Assembly: GCA_026770025.1 (NCBI GenBank)
Contig: JAMXDE010000084.1
Span: forward strand, 23,067-87,066
Length of the DNA: 64,000 bases
Reading direction: 5' to 3'
Source: Craspedostauros australis
Taxonomy: Eukaryota; Bacillariophyta; Bacillariophyceae; Mastogloiales; Achnanthaceae
Shown here piece after piece: positions 9,430 to 19,692 of the stretch. A program made the translations under genes and the position numbers. The notes below the pieces were generated by a model, which was given only the letters and a program-made list of their open reading frames with translations, was not told where the DNA came from and ran no database searches. The stretch's first letter is position 1, and each line of letters starts with the position of its first letter.

Positions 9430-10884
9430 TCAGCCAGGTGCGACGGACCGCACGAGGTTCATCAACGTTGCACGATCCATGTATGAATCCACTTGTGCTG
9501 TACCCTCGCTTTCATCCACGACCTTGTACAAATCCATCATGGACATGGCACTGTACTTGTCATCAACTTCATTGCTTGCCGCTCTCCCACTGCAGATGGC
9601 ATGGATCTCTCCCATCAGTTGGGGATGTAGAATCAGCTTGCTGAAATCTGGATGAGTGAAGAAGTTCTGTTTATTCGCAGCTGCCATTCTCGTTGCTGCA
9701 TCTTTCAACAGTAAACAGCCGTGTTGATTGGCGAAGATCAACGCATCTACCATGGTGTCCTCTGTGAGATGAGTGCGGGCCAACTCTGCTTCAAGAACAA
9801 GCTTGAGTCGCCAGAAGCCGAACTCGTTGGCCACAAGGATCAGCTGTTGTAGATCGTCCTGTCCATCGAGGGTGGGAGTTGGCTGGTCAGCACCATCATC
9901 ATCATCATGAGCGCCATCGCGGGTATCAGTATCATTGTCCGGAGCGCTGTGATCGAAGGATATCTCACCTGTGTAGATGCATTCGAGGACGCGTTGGACA
10001 TGTTTGGGTTGATGGTTGGGAAGAGGGATGAGCCTGCGGGTGAGGGCAGTGGCAGAATCAGTGCCGTCATCAGTGCCGTCATCGACATGCTGACGTTGGA
10101 TTCCTGAGTCGATCAATGTCTGAATGGACGGAACAGTGACCATGAGGACTCCGGAGTTTGCTTTGATTGGCTGTTGTTCGTCGCCTTGTCCGCACAGGAA
10201 GGTGATGTCTGCCTTGGCCTCAGAACGAACAGCGCTGCGACGATCTTGGCCGATGCTGATGTTGGTTGTTGTGTGGATTTTAGGATTGTCGTGCTTGGTT
10301 GGTGTTGTGATGGTGTTTGTGTGGCTTTGCTTGCGCACCTGCATCTCTGTTTGCAGCTGTGTCTGCGGTTGCAAGTTGCGTTGACTGAGGGGCTTCATGA
10401 TTGATGTCATCATCTCGACCTGATATTTCGCGCTGATTAATTCAACGGGTGTTTCGTTGTCGTTGTTTTGGATGTCGATATTGACCTTGGCTGATTCGAT
10501 GAGGTACTTGACGCATTCAGACTTGCCGTTGGCGGATGCTTTATGAAGTGGAGTGTCGCCAATGTTGTTTTTGCAGTTGACATCGGCGTTGCATGTTTCG
10601 ATGAGGTACTTCACACATTCCAGGTGGCCGTTGGCGGATGCTTTATGAAGTGGAGTGTCGTCAAAGTCGCCTTTGTAGTTGACATCGGCGTTGCATGTTT
10701 CGATGAGGTACTTGACGCATTCAGACTGGCCGTTGCCGCATGCCCAATGAAGTGGAGTGTCGTCAAAGCCGCTTTTGACCGTGTTGACATCACGTCCTTC
10801 GTTCTGCTCCTTCCATTCCTTCAACACCGACAGATCACCTGTCCCAGCAGCAAGAATGAGTTGTCTGTCTGAGACATTCGGCAT
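9430..10884 (-). CDS. Ankyrin repeat-BTB/POZ domain protein (484 aa)
   Basis: I start it at the ATG at 10884 (MPNVSDRQ), because the frame upstream is low complexity and the partner copy is conserved from the same Met. Three ankyrin repeats lie at about residues 40-135 (TPLHWACGNG, TPLHKASANGHLECVKYLIE, TPLHKASANGKSECVKYLIE) with a fourth, degenerate one after. A Gln/Thr-rich linker follows. The BTB/POZ domain runs about 223-365: ADITFLCGQG, then CIYTGEISFD and LVANEFGFWRLKLVLEAEL, with an Asp-rich insertion near 315-340. A BACK-like helical tail ends the protein. By analogy with the family it may be an adaptor of a Cullin-3 ubiquitin ligase; this is not shown by the sequence. A longer reading from 11208 exists but looks like 5' UTR. 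Confidence 0.85.
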   Translation of the reverse strand: MPNVSDRQLILAAGTGDLSVLKEWKEQNEGRDVNTVKSGFDDTPLHWACGNGQSECVKYLIETCNADVNYKGDFDDTPLHKASANGHLECVKYLIETCNADVNCKNNIGDTPLHKASANGKSECVKYLIESAKVNIDIQNNDNETPVELISAKYQVEMMTSIMKPLSQRNLQPQTQLQTEMQVRKQSHTNTITTPTKHDNPKIHTTTNISIGQDRRSAVRSEAKADITFLCGQGDEQQPIKANSGVLMVTVPSIQTLIDSGIQRQHVDDGTDDGTDSATALTRRLIPLPNHQPKHVQRVLECIYTGEISFDHSAPDNDTDTRDGAHDDDDGADQPTPTLDGQDDLQQLILVANEFGFWRLKLVLEAELARTHLTEDTMVDALIFANQHGCLLLKDAATRMAAANKQNFFTHPDFSKLILHPQLMGEIHAICSGRAASNEVDDKYSAMSMMDLYKVVDESEGTAQVDSYMDRATLMNLVRSVAPG

Positions 10885-10975
10885 GTTGGTCGTTGGTTGT
10901 TGAGCTGTTGGTAGACAAACAATTGTTGGATGATTGCTCAATGTGTTCACGGTCTTATAATGAAGATGCTGGCTG

Positions 10976-12590
10976 ATGGTATGAGACCAAACTGTTGCAA
11001 GGAATAGCAAGGTTGTCGTTGTCTTGTTCGCACGTTCTGTTTCTCTGTTCCATGATCGCACTCTGGTTTGTCGTGGAAGAACTGGTTGGTGCGGATCCTT
11101 CTCGACATCCACCACAAAACACACACACACACACACAAACAACACGAAAGAAACACGAAGAAGGAATGTGTGCGATCGAACTCGATGTTCTTGAGTCCAT
11201 TGAGTCATTCGACAGAAGCTTCCCTGTTTGTGCCAAGCTGTGTCGGATCGCTGGGTGTGCGTCCAACAACGTGGCTGTTAGCGCGAGTGACTTGGTTGCC
11301 ACGATGGCTTTTCCATCACTCTCGTTTCCCCAGTCGTACACTTCCCACAGAACACCACACAAACACCATGATCTCAGACTCCCACAATAGCAATACCTGC
11401 CCAAGCACACTTCCTTCTGCAAACACTGTCCAGATGATGAGCGCGATTGCTGGTGCTTCAATTCCCCCATCTGAACAAGTTCGGGTGGAGGATGCACGCC
11501 TTGTGTGGAAACGTGAAGCTTACAGATGGCACAGCTGAGGCCAGATCACGCATCATACTGAAGATGTGTGCGATGTCTTGGCGTTGATGCCAATGCTGCA
11601 CATCTTTGATCCAATGATGCCATTGGCCAAGTTGTCAAGCTGGAGCATTGCTCAAGACACACACACCCTGAGGTGAATTGGTCCTGAGATGTGAAAAACA
11701 ATGGCTTGATGCCAATGCATCATATGGTACCAATACATTGTGCCTGAAACGTATCGCTTTGAACACTGGAGTATTCACAAATCCAACCAATTGGTTGGAC
11801 TGAAGCAAGCCTTGCACACTCCAACAGGAGCAATCCAAGATGGTGCAAGAGTAGAGCCAGGTGAGCATAGTTTCACTATCAGCACATACATGATCACATC
11901 AGTGGCAATCTTCAATTGGTGTCACATGACATCCCCTTGGTCGCTCTCCTGCTTGCACACTGTCTCTTGTTCTATCTTTTAGCTCAGCTCGATCCCAATC
12001 GCTCACCAAATCCAGATCAAGAGCCACCCACACGTGTCGAGTCAGATGTCATCGCAACATTCACAAGCTTCATCAAGTGATCATTCAGAGCATCGTTCGA
12101 CACAGTGATGAGGGCACAAGTGTTGGAAATCCTCTGGGTATTGCAAAGGTATGCTTTGGTTGCATCAAGCTTGACCAAAGCACAATTGGCAAGGTGTATG
12201 GCTCTTTCTTTGCTCTTTGGCTCACCAGCTGCCCCATGGCTGGTCCGAACAATCGGGTGAATGCTTGCATACCGCAAGGACCCAACAATGCGATGACAAT
12301 GAAAGTGTCAATAGTGACTCCGACTGAGGTTCAATCTTGTTGATATTCCAAGCTCCTCACCCACTCACAGCCACATCCATCCTGTCTCACTATCCACAAC
12401 CAAACCAAATCATGAAGTGTGAGCTATCCATTGTATGATGGAGTACATCACCTGCACCACCTTCTATACCACATGCACACTTGCCATTGTCTTTTCACTG
12501 CATGTGTGTGGAAGTGTTGAGCCAATGAGTGACTTGGAATGTGTGACACAGCAGTGGAGTAATCACCATTTCCACTTTGCACCATCACCA
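10976..12590. other. Intergenic stretch, no gene recognised
   Basis: Contains a (CA)n run near 11116-11139. Short open frames in both strands lack recognisable domains. The DNA near 12590 grades into a BTB-gene remnant, so part of this stretch may be decayed sequence of that gene's 3' side. Confidence 0.5.
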
Positions 12591-12732
12591 TCACTCCAAC
12601 AAATCGACTTGCCCAGTACCCTTGTCTTCATCCATAACCTTGCACAACTCCATCATGGGCATTGCAATGTACTCATCATCAAATCTGTGGTTCATTGTTC
12701 CACCATGACAGAGGGCATGGATGTCTCCCATC
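12591..12732 (-). pseudogene. BTB gene remnant (third copy, C-terminal end)
   Basis: Translated on the minus strand this gives GDIHALCHGG ... FDDEYIAMPMMELCKVMDE and ends at TGA (12591-12593). It aligns with GEIHAICSGR ... VDDKYSAMSMMDLYKVVDE of the intact gene at 9430-10884. It is much more diverged than the 48.7 kb copy and is cut at 12732 by a solo LTR. Confidence 0.75.
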
Positions 12733-13533
12733 TGTTGGCAAGTTCCGCTCACGGTAACCTGCGGTCGTGGAAGATGGTGTTGGTTGATAGTCGTTCGTTT
12801 GCTATTTCATTACGTTGGCACTCCGATCCTCTCGGTGTCCGTTCGTTCTCTTGCCCGATGCTCTCGGCGCTTCAATCTGTTTTGTAGATTCGGTCTCCGA
12901 CTATGAGTTGGTGTGCGAGATGCTCTCTCACTGCTCTTCATATTCTCTCTCTCTCTGTCTCAGCATCGTGTACTTCGTGCTACACCATGCTCCGTGTTCG
13001 ATGCGTACTCCGCATTCAATACTCCGTTCATTCAGTACTGGTTCCTACTCCATGAGTACTTACCATTTGAAGTTCATCTCCCGTATCCATGATCTTGATG
13101 CCCTTCGATCATCGGATCCTCGCCTCCTGCTCTGACTTGGAGACAGATGTCAACGTGGTGACATGATGACATCCTGTCGACGTCAGTAGGCGTCCTTCTG
13201 CTCTCCAGATGTCACGTTCCATTGGTGATGCAGCAGTCTGTCAGATGATATCATCATCTGAGGTTTAGTTGGGAAGTACCTTGAGATTCTCTCGGTACCA
13301 TTGATGGATGGACGGACGATATTTCCAATTCTCTCAGAAATCGTCGATTGCAGATTTCCTCCAGAAATTCTGCTCATTTTCGTGTGTTCCATTTCCCCTG
13401 TAATTCTGACGAATCACAGCATACTATTGACACGAGTGTAGTTATACCGTCCAAGTGCGTATGAGAGAATAGCGGGTGAACGATGCACATATACTCGTAC
13501 ATCTCGACATATACTCACATGTACATATCGACA
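12733..13533 (-). repeat. Solo LTR of the element-2 family
   Basis: An 801 bp minus-strand copy of the LTRs at 31436-32232 and 38551-39346. It begins TGTTGGCAAGTTCCG and ends ATCGACA, the inverse of the LTR termini. No internal gag or pol is attached, so it arose by LTR-LTR recombination. The flanks (CCATC left, GCTGT right) are not a direct repeat, which suggests recombination between two insertions or later loss. Confidence 0.9.
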
Positions 13534-13767
13534 GCTGTGTGGTTTGCACAGATCCTCACGAACAATGTACATGTGCCCTCTGGACATCACTGGGGTCACC
13601 ATGACCATTGCCACCTCTCCTGGTGCGAGAGGTCCATCACGTTTGATGGTAGCGCCCTCAACATTCAGCTTCATCAGCGACTGGACATGGTACACACCAA
13701 GGTCATGAACCCTGCCACGTGAGTTCGTGTGGGATGTCACCTTCACATAGTCACCAGCGAGCATCAT
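13534..13767 (-). pseudogene. Coding fragment of unknown family, cut by the solo LTR
   Basis: An open minus-strand frame from ATG 13767 that reads like real protein (MMLAGDYVKVTSHTNSRGRV ... GPLAPGEVAMVMVTP) and is open up to the LTR boundary at 13533. I do not recognise the domain. Whether it belonged to the same gene as the BTB remnant on the other side of the LTR is possible but unproven. Confidence 0.4.
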
Positions 13768-14400
13768 GCTTGCGAGCTGAAGAGTACAGTGATTGCAGGA
13801 TGATGTGTACTGTGTTGATGGAGGCTGCAGTTAGGTTGAAAGGCGCGTCGCAACACACACCAGAATCACGAGGACAGCAACGCAGCGCACTGCATCATCA
13901 GCCGTCGAAGCACAGCACAGCGCAGTGCATCACAGGGGGGCATGGGCAACATTGGAGGAGAGTCACAAGGTGCATTGTATCATCCACTCTCTCCCATGTG
14001 GGAGGGTCCCAGTCATTCTACATTGTTGTACAAGCTATAACTGCAAGCAGCAGAGAATCAAGAGCAGCTGGTTCGAGATGCGCAGTGTTTCCGTTGTCCA
14101 CTTTGTGAGGAGAGTTTTGGTGTTGTGGAATGGATTCGCAATTCGGGACTCGCAAAGTGTTCCCATTGGTTGGCACATTCGGTAGAATTGTGGTTAATCT
14201 CCCTGCCCCCCAACAGCAAAAACTGAATGAGAACACCAAACACAACACAACAACACGACAATGGAGAAACACAACAAAACTCCTCAAGCGCTGTCGAACG
14301 GCATCATCGGCACTGCGATAACCAGCGGCCCAGTGCAAGATATGATCACATGGGCGGAACCGCCATGGAAAAATTGGTGGATGAGCAAGAGGGGTCTGTC
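13768..14400. other. Intergenic stretch, no gene recognised
   Basis: Short frames only, no domain or repeat that I can support. Confidence 0.5.
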
Positions 14401-14835
14401 AGAGTGTAATAGAGCTAAACTAGCAGTTAGGCTAAGGAAGGATTTCCTGGAACACATGACTCGTTTTCCCACGAATCGGTCTGAACCACGTTTCGGACAT
14501 AACCATGTTTGGAGCAGGCACAAGTCTTCGAAGAAACTCTTTGAAATCCAGGACCCATGGAAAAAGGGTCCCAATGACTGTGTCATCGGAACCCCTCCCC
14601 ACCGAAAACTTGATGCCGATACAAGACTGCTGGATCCACGGTACAGTTCCACGTGGGAATACACGCAAGATGACCTTCGCCCAGCTTCCAACTTGATGGA
14701 GGGAAACTTTCCCCTGGTACTGGAGCTACGCAAACCCTACGCCCTTTTCTGACAGCAACCCAACAAAAGGGCCCCTCCTGTGGTACTTGGGCTACGCAAA
14801 CCCTACGACCCTTTTCCAGGGCAACCCACACAGGG
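14401..14835 (+). repeat. Old non-coding repeat, family X copy 2, with internal tandem duplication
   Basis: Starts with TAGAGCTAAACTAG like the tract at 7395-7770 (opposite strand). Near 14714-14830 a unit of about 60 bases is present twice: TGGTACTGGAGCTACGCAAA and TGGTACTTGGGCTACGCAAA, each followed by CCCTACG and CCCTTTT. Confidence 0.45.
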
Positions 14836-14912
14836 TGTCACACGAACAAGAATAATTGCACTAATCTCATAATCCGCACGTTTCTTCACCATCTACCAGT
14901 ATTCTAAATTGA

Positions 14913-16087
14913 CTACTTGTGGAACAGAAGACTCTCGTCCGGATCGCTTGCCAGTCAAGCCTCTGCCTACAGCTAAAGAACAGCCAACAAGACAACAGCC
15001 ATTACGTTTGGGCTCTATTAGAGTGGTTTGATTTGGGACCGTGGCAGGCCCACGCGCACATGACACGATTTGGAGGAGAATCTGCTGGTTGGATATGGTC
15101 TCCGCCTGGAATGCACAGGCCATCCCAGCGACTAGTGATGGGCAAGACGCATCCAAGAGGATGATATGAAGGTGCCCACAAAGTTTGAGGGTCGGGGGTG
15201 GCCTGGAAGGTTCCCTCCGCAAGAAACAAGTGGAGGGCAAGAGTGTTTTGGTGTGTGGCAGCGGACACATCACGTGACTTCGCTGGTGATGGGTGCCATT
15301 GACAAGTCACCCAGATCGCCAAGGTACCCATTTCAGATGTGTTCGGAATCAAATCAGGAACAAGGATATGGAAGAAATTCCGAGTTGGATTGTCTGGAAG
15401 AGGCTGCAAGGTGGGATGCGCACAAAAGGGTTTGTTTGGGGTGTCGCAAAAACTCCATGGTGGCATCATCACATGGAGATGTAACTTTGGAGGTATGTAC
15501 TCCCAACCCATTCTGAACACATCAGTGTGTCGCCAGAGAATGTGGGAACGCATGAGGGGCATGTGGAGGAGCTGCAAGGATCGTATCAACAAGATACGGA
15601 TCCAAATATGAATGGCATCCGCGTCCAAATCGGGTGTTCAAAATTTCTGTGTTTCAGTGCAGGGAGGCTTTGGGGTGTGCAATGAACATCCAACACGGAG
15701 AGCTTCATGGAGTGGATAGATGGGGCGTATATGGAGCTAATGTGGTGCGCAGATTACGAGAATGCCAGGATGATGATGATGATCATGGGTGCTGAAGATA
15801 GGGCAGCATGGTGCTGTTGAGAACTTTTTGTGGCATTCACCACCTGACAGACAGCAAGCCAAAAGGACATTAAAAATAAAGTTCATACAATTGTAACTTC
15901 GATATTCAGAATAAGCGATAGCCAAGCGTCCGGATACACTGTTTAGTTTTAATTGTAAGTGATGTGTTGTTGAGATAAAACATCATAAGCAGTTGTTTGG
16001 ATGGTTTTGGGTGTGCTCTATTTTAGTCTACTTTAACACGACTCATCACCCACAAAACCCAACAAAACTCCACAACCAGCGTTATCG
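14913..16087 (+). repeat. Dispersed ~1.2 kb repeat, family Y copy A
   Basis: Diverged but collinear with 51537-52735 in the same orientation. Clear anchors are AAGTTTGAGG near 15180 (51845 in the partner), AGCTTCATGG...GGATAGATGG near 15700, TTAACTTCGATATTC-like sequence near 15895, and CACCCACAAA...CTCCACAAC...GTTATCG at the end. No shared open frame is convincing. In the partner location it lies inside the TIR-bounded element, so it may be part of that transposon family. Confidence 0.75.
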
Positions 16088-16227
16088 TTGGTGCATCAAC
16101 TACGATCTGCAGCTCGTATGCCATTCAGAGCTTCCATTCATCACAACAATACCTTACATCACATTGCATTACATCGCATTGCACAGCATTGAATAGAGCA
16201 CTATTCTACATAGCACTACATATAATA

Positions 16228-16270
16228 GCATCACATAGCATCACATAGCATCACATAGCATCACATACTC
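16228..16270 (+). repeat. Short tandem repeat, 10 bp unit
   Basis: Unit CATCACATAG about four times, in the presumed 5' region of the gene at 16307. Confidence 0.8.
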
Positions 16271-16306
16271 AGGCATACTACTGCGACTGAGCACAACAGG
16301 ACAGGC

Positions 16307-17062
16307 ATGACGACAATGATAGAACCTCTCTCAGCGTTGACAATGTTGGACACTCCCTCTGCACCACCGCAAATGACTGGAATGGACAACAGCTGCAACG
16401 ACAGCACTCATGATGCTGCGCCGCGCACATCGCTGCACAAGAGCGATCGCAGGCACCAGCGCGGCTTCGTCTTCGAGATGGACGGTGCTTACGATTGCAA
16501 GCACTCCGCATCGCTGTCGTCCATCGAGACGTTGCCGACGATGCGGTGCTCCCTGTCCTCGAAGTCCAGCGACGCTGACTACTACTGTCCATTCGAGGAC
16601 CCCAAGCAAGTGCGCTTCGCACCGATGGTCGAGATCCGCGAGATGCCGACCACGTTGGGCGTCGGACCCGTGGCGATCGGACCGCCGCTGACGATGCAGT
16701 GGGAACCGAGCCGAGAGTACACTGCTGTTCTCAACGACTCCTCGCAATCGCTGCTGCGCCGCCGATCCTCGGTGCTGTGTTCCATGACGACGTCGCTGCT
16801 CAACAATAGACGCAACACGTTGCAACCATTGACGCCGCAGCAACGGCATGTGCGGTTGCGCCAGAACGGCATCACCGTGCAGGAGATTCAGAGTGCCATC
16901 GCCGTGTCGCAGCTCATTCTGCAGCAGCGCATGAAGACGCAGATGAAGGTGATGCAGCGACAGCAGAAGCGCAGTCAGAAGAGCAGGCGGCAGCGGCGGC
17001 AGAGCCATCCGGCCATTGTCGATGCGATGACGCGTAAGGATATCTTTCTGGAGTGTGCGTAG
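16307..17062 (+). CDS. Diatom-type conserved protein of unknown function (251 aa), paralogue 1
   Basis: An intact single-exon frame from ATG 16307. Residues about 102-132 carry the motif VRFAPMVEIREMP...GPPLTMQWEP, which I recognise as the signature of a protein family expanded in diatoms (VRFxxVxIRExxxxLGDxP...GPPLxxGW). The N-terminal 90 residues are Ser/Thr-rich and low complexity. The C-terminal part (about 165-235) is predicted helical, Gln/Arg-rich and basic, with LTPQQRHVRLRQNGITVQEI matching a block in the next gene. No signal peptide or membrane segment. Function unknown; the basic tail could bind nucleic acid but that is a guess. Confidence 0.8.
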   Translation: MTTMIEPLSALTMLDTPSAPPQMTGMDNSCNDSTHDAAPRTSLHKSDRRHQRGFVFEMDGAYDCKHSASLSSIETLPTMRCSLSSKSSDADYYCPFEDPKQVRFAPMVEIREMPTTLGVGPVAIGPPLTMQWEPSREYTAVLNDSSQSLLRRRSSVLCSMTTSLLNNRRNTLQPLTPQQRHVRLRQNGITVQEIQSAIAVSQLILQQRMKTQMKVMQRQQKRSQKSRRQRRQSHPAIVDAMTRKDIFLECA

Positions 17063-18450
17063 AGGGGGAGATGGAGCAGGGAATGAAATAGGGAATGCAA
17101 CGGAGAGAGAGGCGCAGCACATTTTTGAAGAGTAACCTCAATAGTTCTAGTTGTCCATTGAGCAACTACACTACCAGACGACTGTGTTCGTGACATGACT
17201 TGCTTAGGACTCTCATGTGTACTGCTGCAGCGCACGAATGTTGATGTGGTAGGAACATATCTAGCATGTTATTACGATAGGTCCCATCCATTGACAGTAT
17301 CTTTCATGATGGAGATCAAAGGAAAAGCAGAGTGCGATTTGAGGATGGCGAGATGGCGAAGGAACCACGTCGCAGATACCGACACTGAATGTAACCCTAT
17401 GTTAATGGTGGAAACAAGCAACCCATGTTCACAACTGCCAAGAATGATCGCATGCTGACGATCGCGTTGCTCGCAACAGTACATGCCATTCAATGAGGTA
17501 GGTAATTACCTCCCGATTGATCCTGATTCGGCCCTCTTTTGTGCCCTTCGTGATACAATGCACCGACACAACTCTCACATGTGTATGAGTGAGATTTAGG
17601 AGGCAAAGCACAGCTATGGCATTGAAATAGCGTTACGACAACACTGCAATAGCCTCGCAATGGCCTCAGGCTTAGTCATGTATCCAAGCAAACGACAGCC
17701 AAAATCGCCCACAAAGTAGCCACCAAATCGATTCTTCTCGCATTTCGCAATTGACTGGCGTGGTCTGAGCAACGTGGAGAAGTACATGATGCATCTCCAT
17801 CAATTGCAACCAACGCATACCGAGTAACACTCCCTTGGCTTGAACACCGAGCGCTTTCGAAACAATGAACACAAGAGTGTATTACAACTCAACTCTCTCA
17901 AGAGCATGGATTTCTGGAGGCATGGCTCCATTCACATCCTTGCAACCGTTGATTGTGTGATCCCACACAATTCCAAACCAAAGAAAGCATCGACAGGCTA
18001 TCCTGCACTATCCTTCCATACATCTCCCATACATCGTCCAGACGAGCATCCACATCTCAGGTTGGAGCGATCTCTCAGGAGGTCAAACAATAAATCCCGA
18101 CGGTCGCACACTCACAAAGACTGATGAAAACGAGAAACACTATCGGCGACGGCGACGACGGCGAAGAAGGGAGCGACCAAGCAATTGAACCAAGAGAGAG
18201 GGCGACCAAGGAGACGCAGCAGCGGCAGTGCAAGTATCGGTTGCGTCCACTGAGTGACTGAGTGTGTGCGAGAGACGCCAATCCAGGCATTGAACGCATA
18301 GATTCAGGTGCATGTGACTGCAACGGCAACTCCAGCTTCGATTCCAGTCAGAAAAACGCAACCAGCAATACCACCAGCACATCGTCAACTAAACCAACAT
18401 CAAGATCAATAACAATACTCATACTCATACGAGAACAGCATACGTGCACA
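17063..18450. other. Intergenic stretch, no gene recognised
   Basis: Spacer between two co-oriented paralogues. No domain, repeat or RNA gene seen. The last ~200 bases are A/C-rich and likely 5' UTR of the next gene. Confidence 0.5.
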
Positions 18451-19692
18451 ATGGCCATCCCAGAAAGCTCATCGCAAAAGTCGCCCCGCTCTGTGAGTCG
18501 TTCACAGAGAGCCGCACCTTCGACGCCCGCTCCCGTGTTCAACACCAAGCGCAGGCAGAGGAGAACACCGACCTCCCAGGAGCATCGGGAGGCCACACTG
18601 CAGCAGCAACGCCGAACCTCGCTGCCATCCTTGCCTATTCCAAGATCGAACAGGCGAGAAGTGCTACATCCAGCAACGCCGCCACCTGCCGCTGCAATTC
18701 GCAGTGCGCGGCGCAGCTCGGATTCAATGGTCGCCCACGCTCGATCGCAGCAGGTCGCAGCGGAGACCCGGCGAAGGAGAAACACGGTGCAGTTCACTCA
18801 GATGCCGGATATCTACGAGTTCCCCATCACTCTCCACGCACCCTGCAGCACGGACGTGCAACCACTCAAGTCGTGCCTTTCGCCCGAGTCCTGGTCTGCA
18901 AGAGCCGAGACGTTGAGGGTCCGATTCTCGACCGTCCAAGTCCAGGAGATGCAGACCATCTTGGATACCGGCGGCGCCATGGTTCCGTCCGGTGGGGCGC
19001 CCTTGTCCATGGGGTGGAAGCCGAAGCGCAGATGGGCGGTCTCTGTGGACTGCGTCGAACATCAACGGCACAACATCGTCATGCACATGGCCTCATGCAG
19101 CGAATCGGCATCGTTGTCGTCCAGCGATTCATCGACAGTGTCATCATCATCGTCGGCAGAGTCCACGCCGACGCGCACTTCCTTGCTGTCGCCATCGAGT
19201 TCACCCGCCCGGTTCTCTCCATCTTCCGTGATTCCGGAGACCTTGACATCGCCCATGTCACCTTACGTCAAACGACCCCAATACCTGCCACTTTCACCCG
19301 CGGAACGGTGGCAGATCCTGCAAAGGATCGGATCTCCTCCAAACCAAATCAAGAAAGCCATCACGCGTTCCAAGTTGCTGCAGGAGCGACGGCTTGAGAC
19401 GAATCTGCTGCACGACATCGAAGTGGCGCAGCATCAGGCCCGGCAAAAGATGTGGACTCAGCCACGACACGCGATGTACTCGTCGCATGAGCTGCGCGAG
19501 GCGATGGGCATCGATCACACGTACGCTGCGGCCAGCAGCCCAATCCAATTGCCGCGACACAGATCGTCGGTGTTGTTGCATCAGATGTCGCCCAACTATG
19601 CTTCGCCCAACCAATCGCCATCGTATACGAACGTGATGAAGCGTCGTCTCGATTCCGACATCGCAAGGCACATCCAGTCCGTGCCATTTTAA
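18451..19692 (+). CDS. Diatom-type conserved protein of unknown function (413 aa), paralogue 2
   Basis: I start it at ATG 18451 (MAIPESSSQK); the frame is open back to 18262 but that part reads like UTR. The family motif is at about 156-190: LRVRFSTVQVQEMQTIL...GGAPLSMGW. A second block, YLPLSPAERWQILQRIGSPP followed by a helical segment ending KLLQERRLET, aligns with paralogue 1. The N-terminal 110 residues are Arg/Ser/Pro-rich with basic clusters (KRRQRR, RRRR) that could act in nuclear import. A long Ser-rich linker at about 210-265 separates the two blocks. Same strand as paralogue 1, 1.4 kb downstream: a likely old tandem duplication. Confidence 0.8.
   Translation: MAIPESSSQKSPRSVSRSQRAAPSTPAPVFNTKRRQRRTPTSQEHREATLQQQRRTSLPSLPIPRSNRREVLHPATPPPAAAIRSARRSSDSMVAHARSQQVAAETRRRRNTVQFTQMPDIYEFPITLHAPCSTDVQPLKSCLSPESWSARAETLRVRFSTVQVQEMQTILDTGGAMVPSGGAPLSMGWKPKRRWAVSVDCVEHQRHNIVMHMASCSESASLSSSDSSTVSSSSSAESTPTRTSLLSPSSSPARFSPSSVIPETLTSPMSPYVKRPQYLPLSPAERWQILQRIGSPPNQIKKAITRSKLLQERRLETNLLHDIEVAQHQARQKMWTQPRHAMYSSHELREAMGIDHTYAAASSPIQLPRHRSSVLLHQMSPNYASPNQSPSYTNVMKRRLDSDIARHIQSVPF

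Larger units (their letters stand above)
8881..10975. repeat. Segmental duplication, copy 1 (partner 48726-50739)
   Basis: About 2.1 kb of near-identical DNA in the same orientation as 48726-50739, carrying the SRR1-like 3' end and the whole ankyrin-BTB gene. The copies differ mainly by one ankyrin-repeat unit and scattered substitutions. Similarity stops sharply at both ends. Confidence 0.9.

Noticed and set aside
10885-11208. N-terminal extension of the ankyrin-BTB gene
   Set aside because: The extra 108 residues include a low-complexity VCVCVC run from a (CA)n tract, and the duplicated copy diverges beyond 10975, so the Met at 10884 is the better start.
14913-15628. Coding reading of the family-Y repeat (plus frame from 15166, minus frame to 15628)
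   Set aside because: The partner copy has indels and stops in the matching frames; only one short stretch (KVPxKFE...) looks alike in protein.
16331-17122. Minus-strand ORF of 263 residues
   Set aside because: Antisense shadow of the 251-residue plus-strand gene, which carries the recognised motif.
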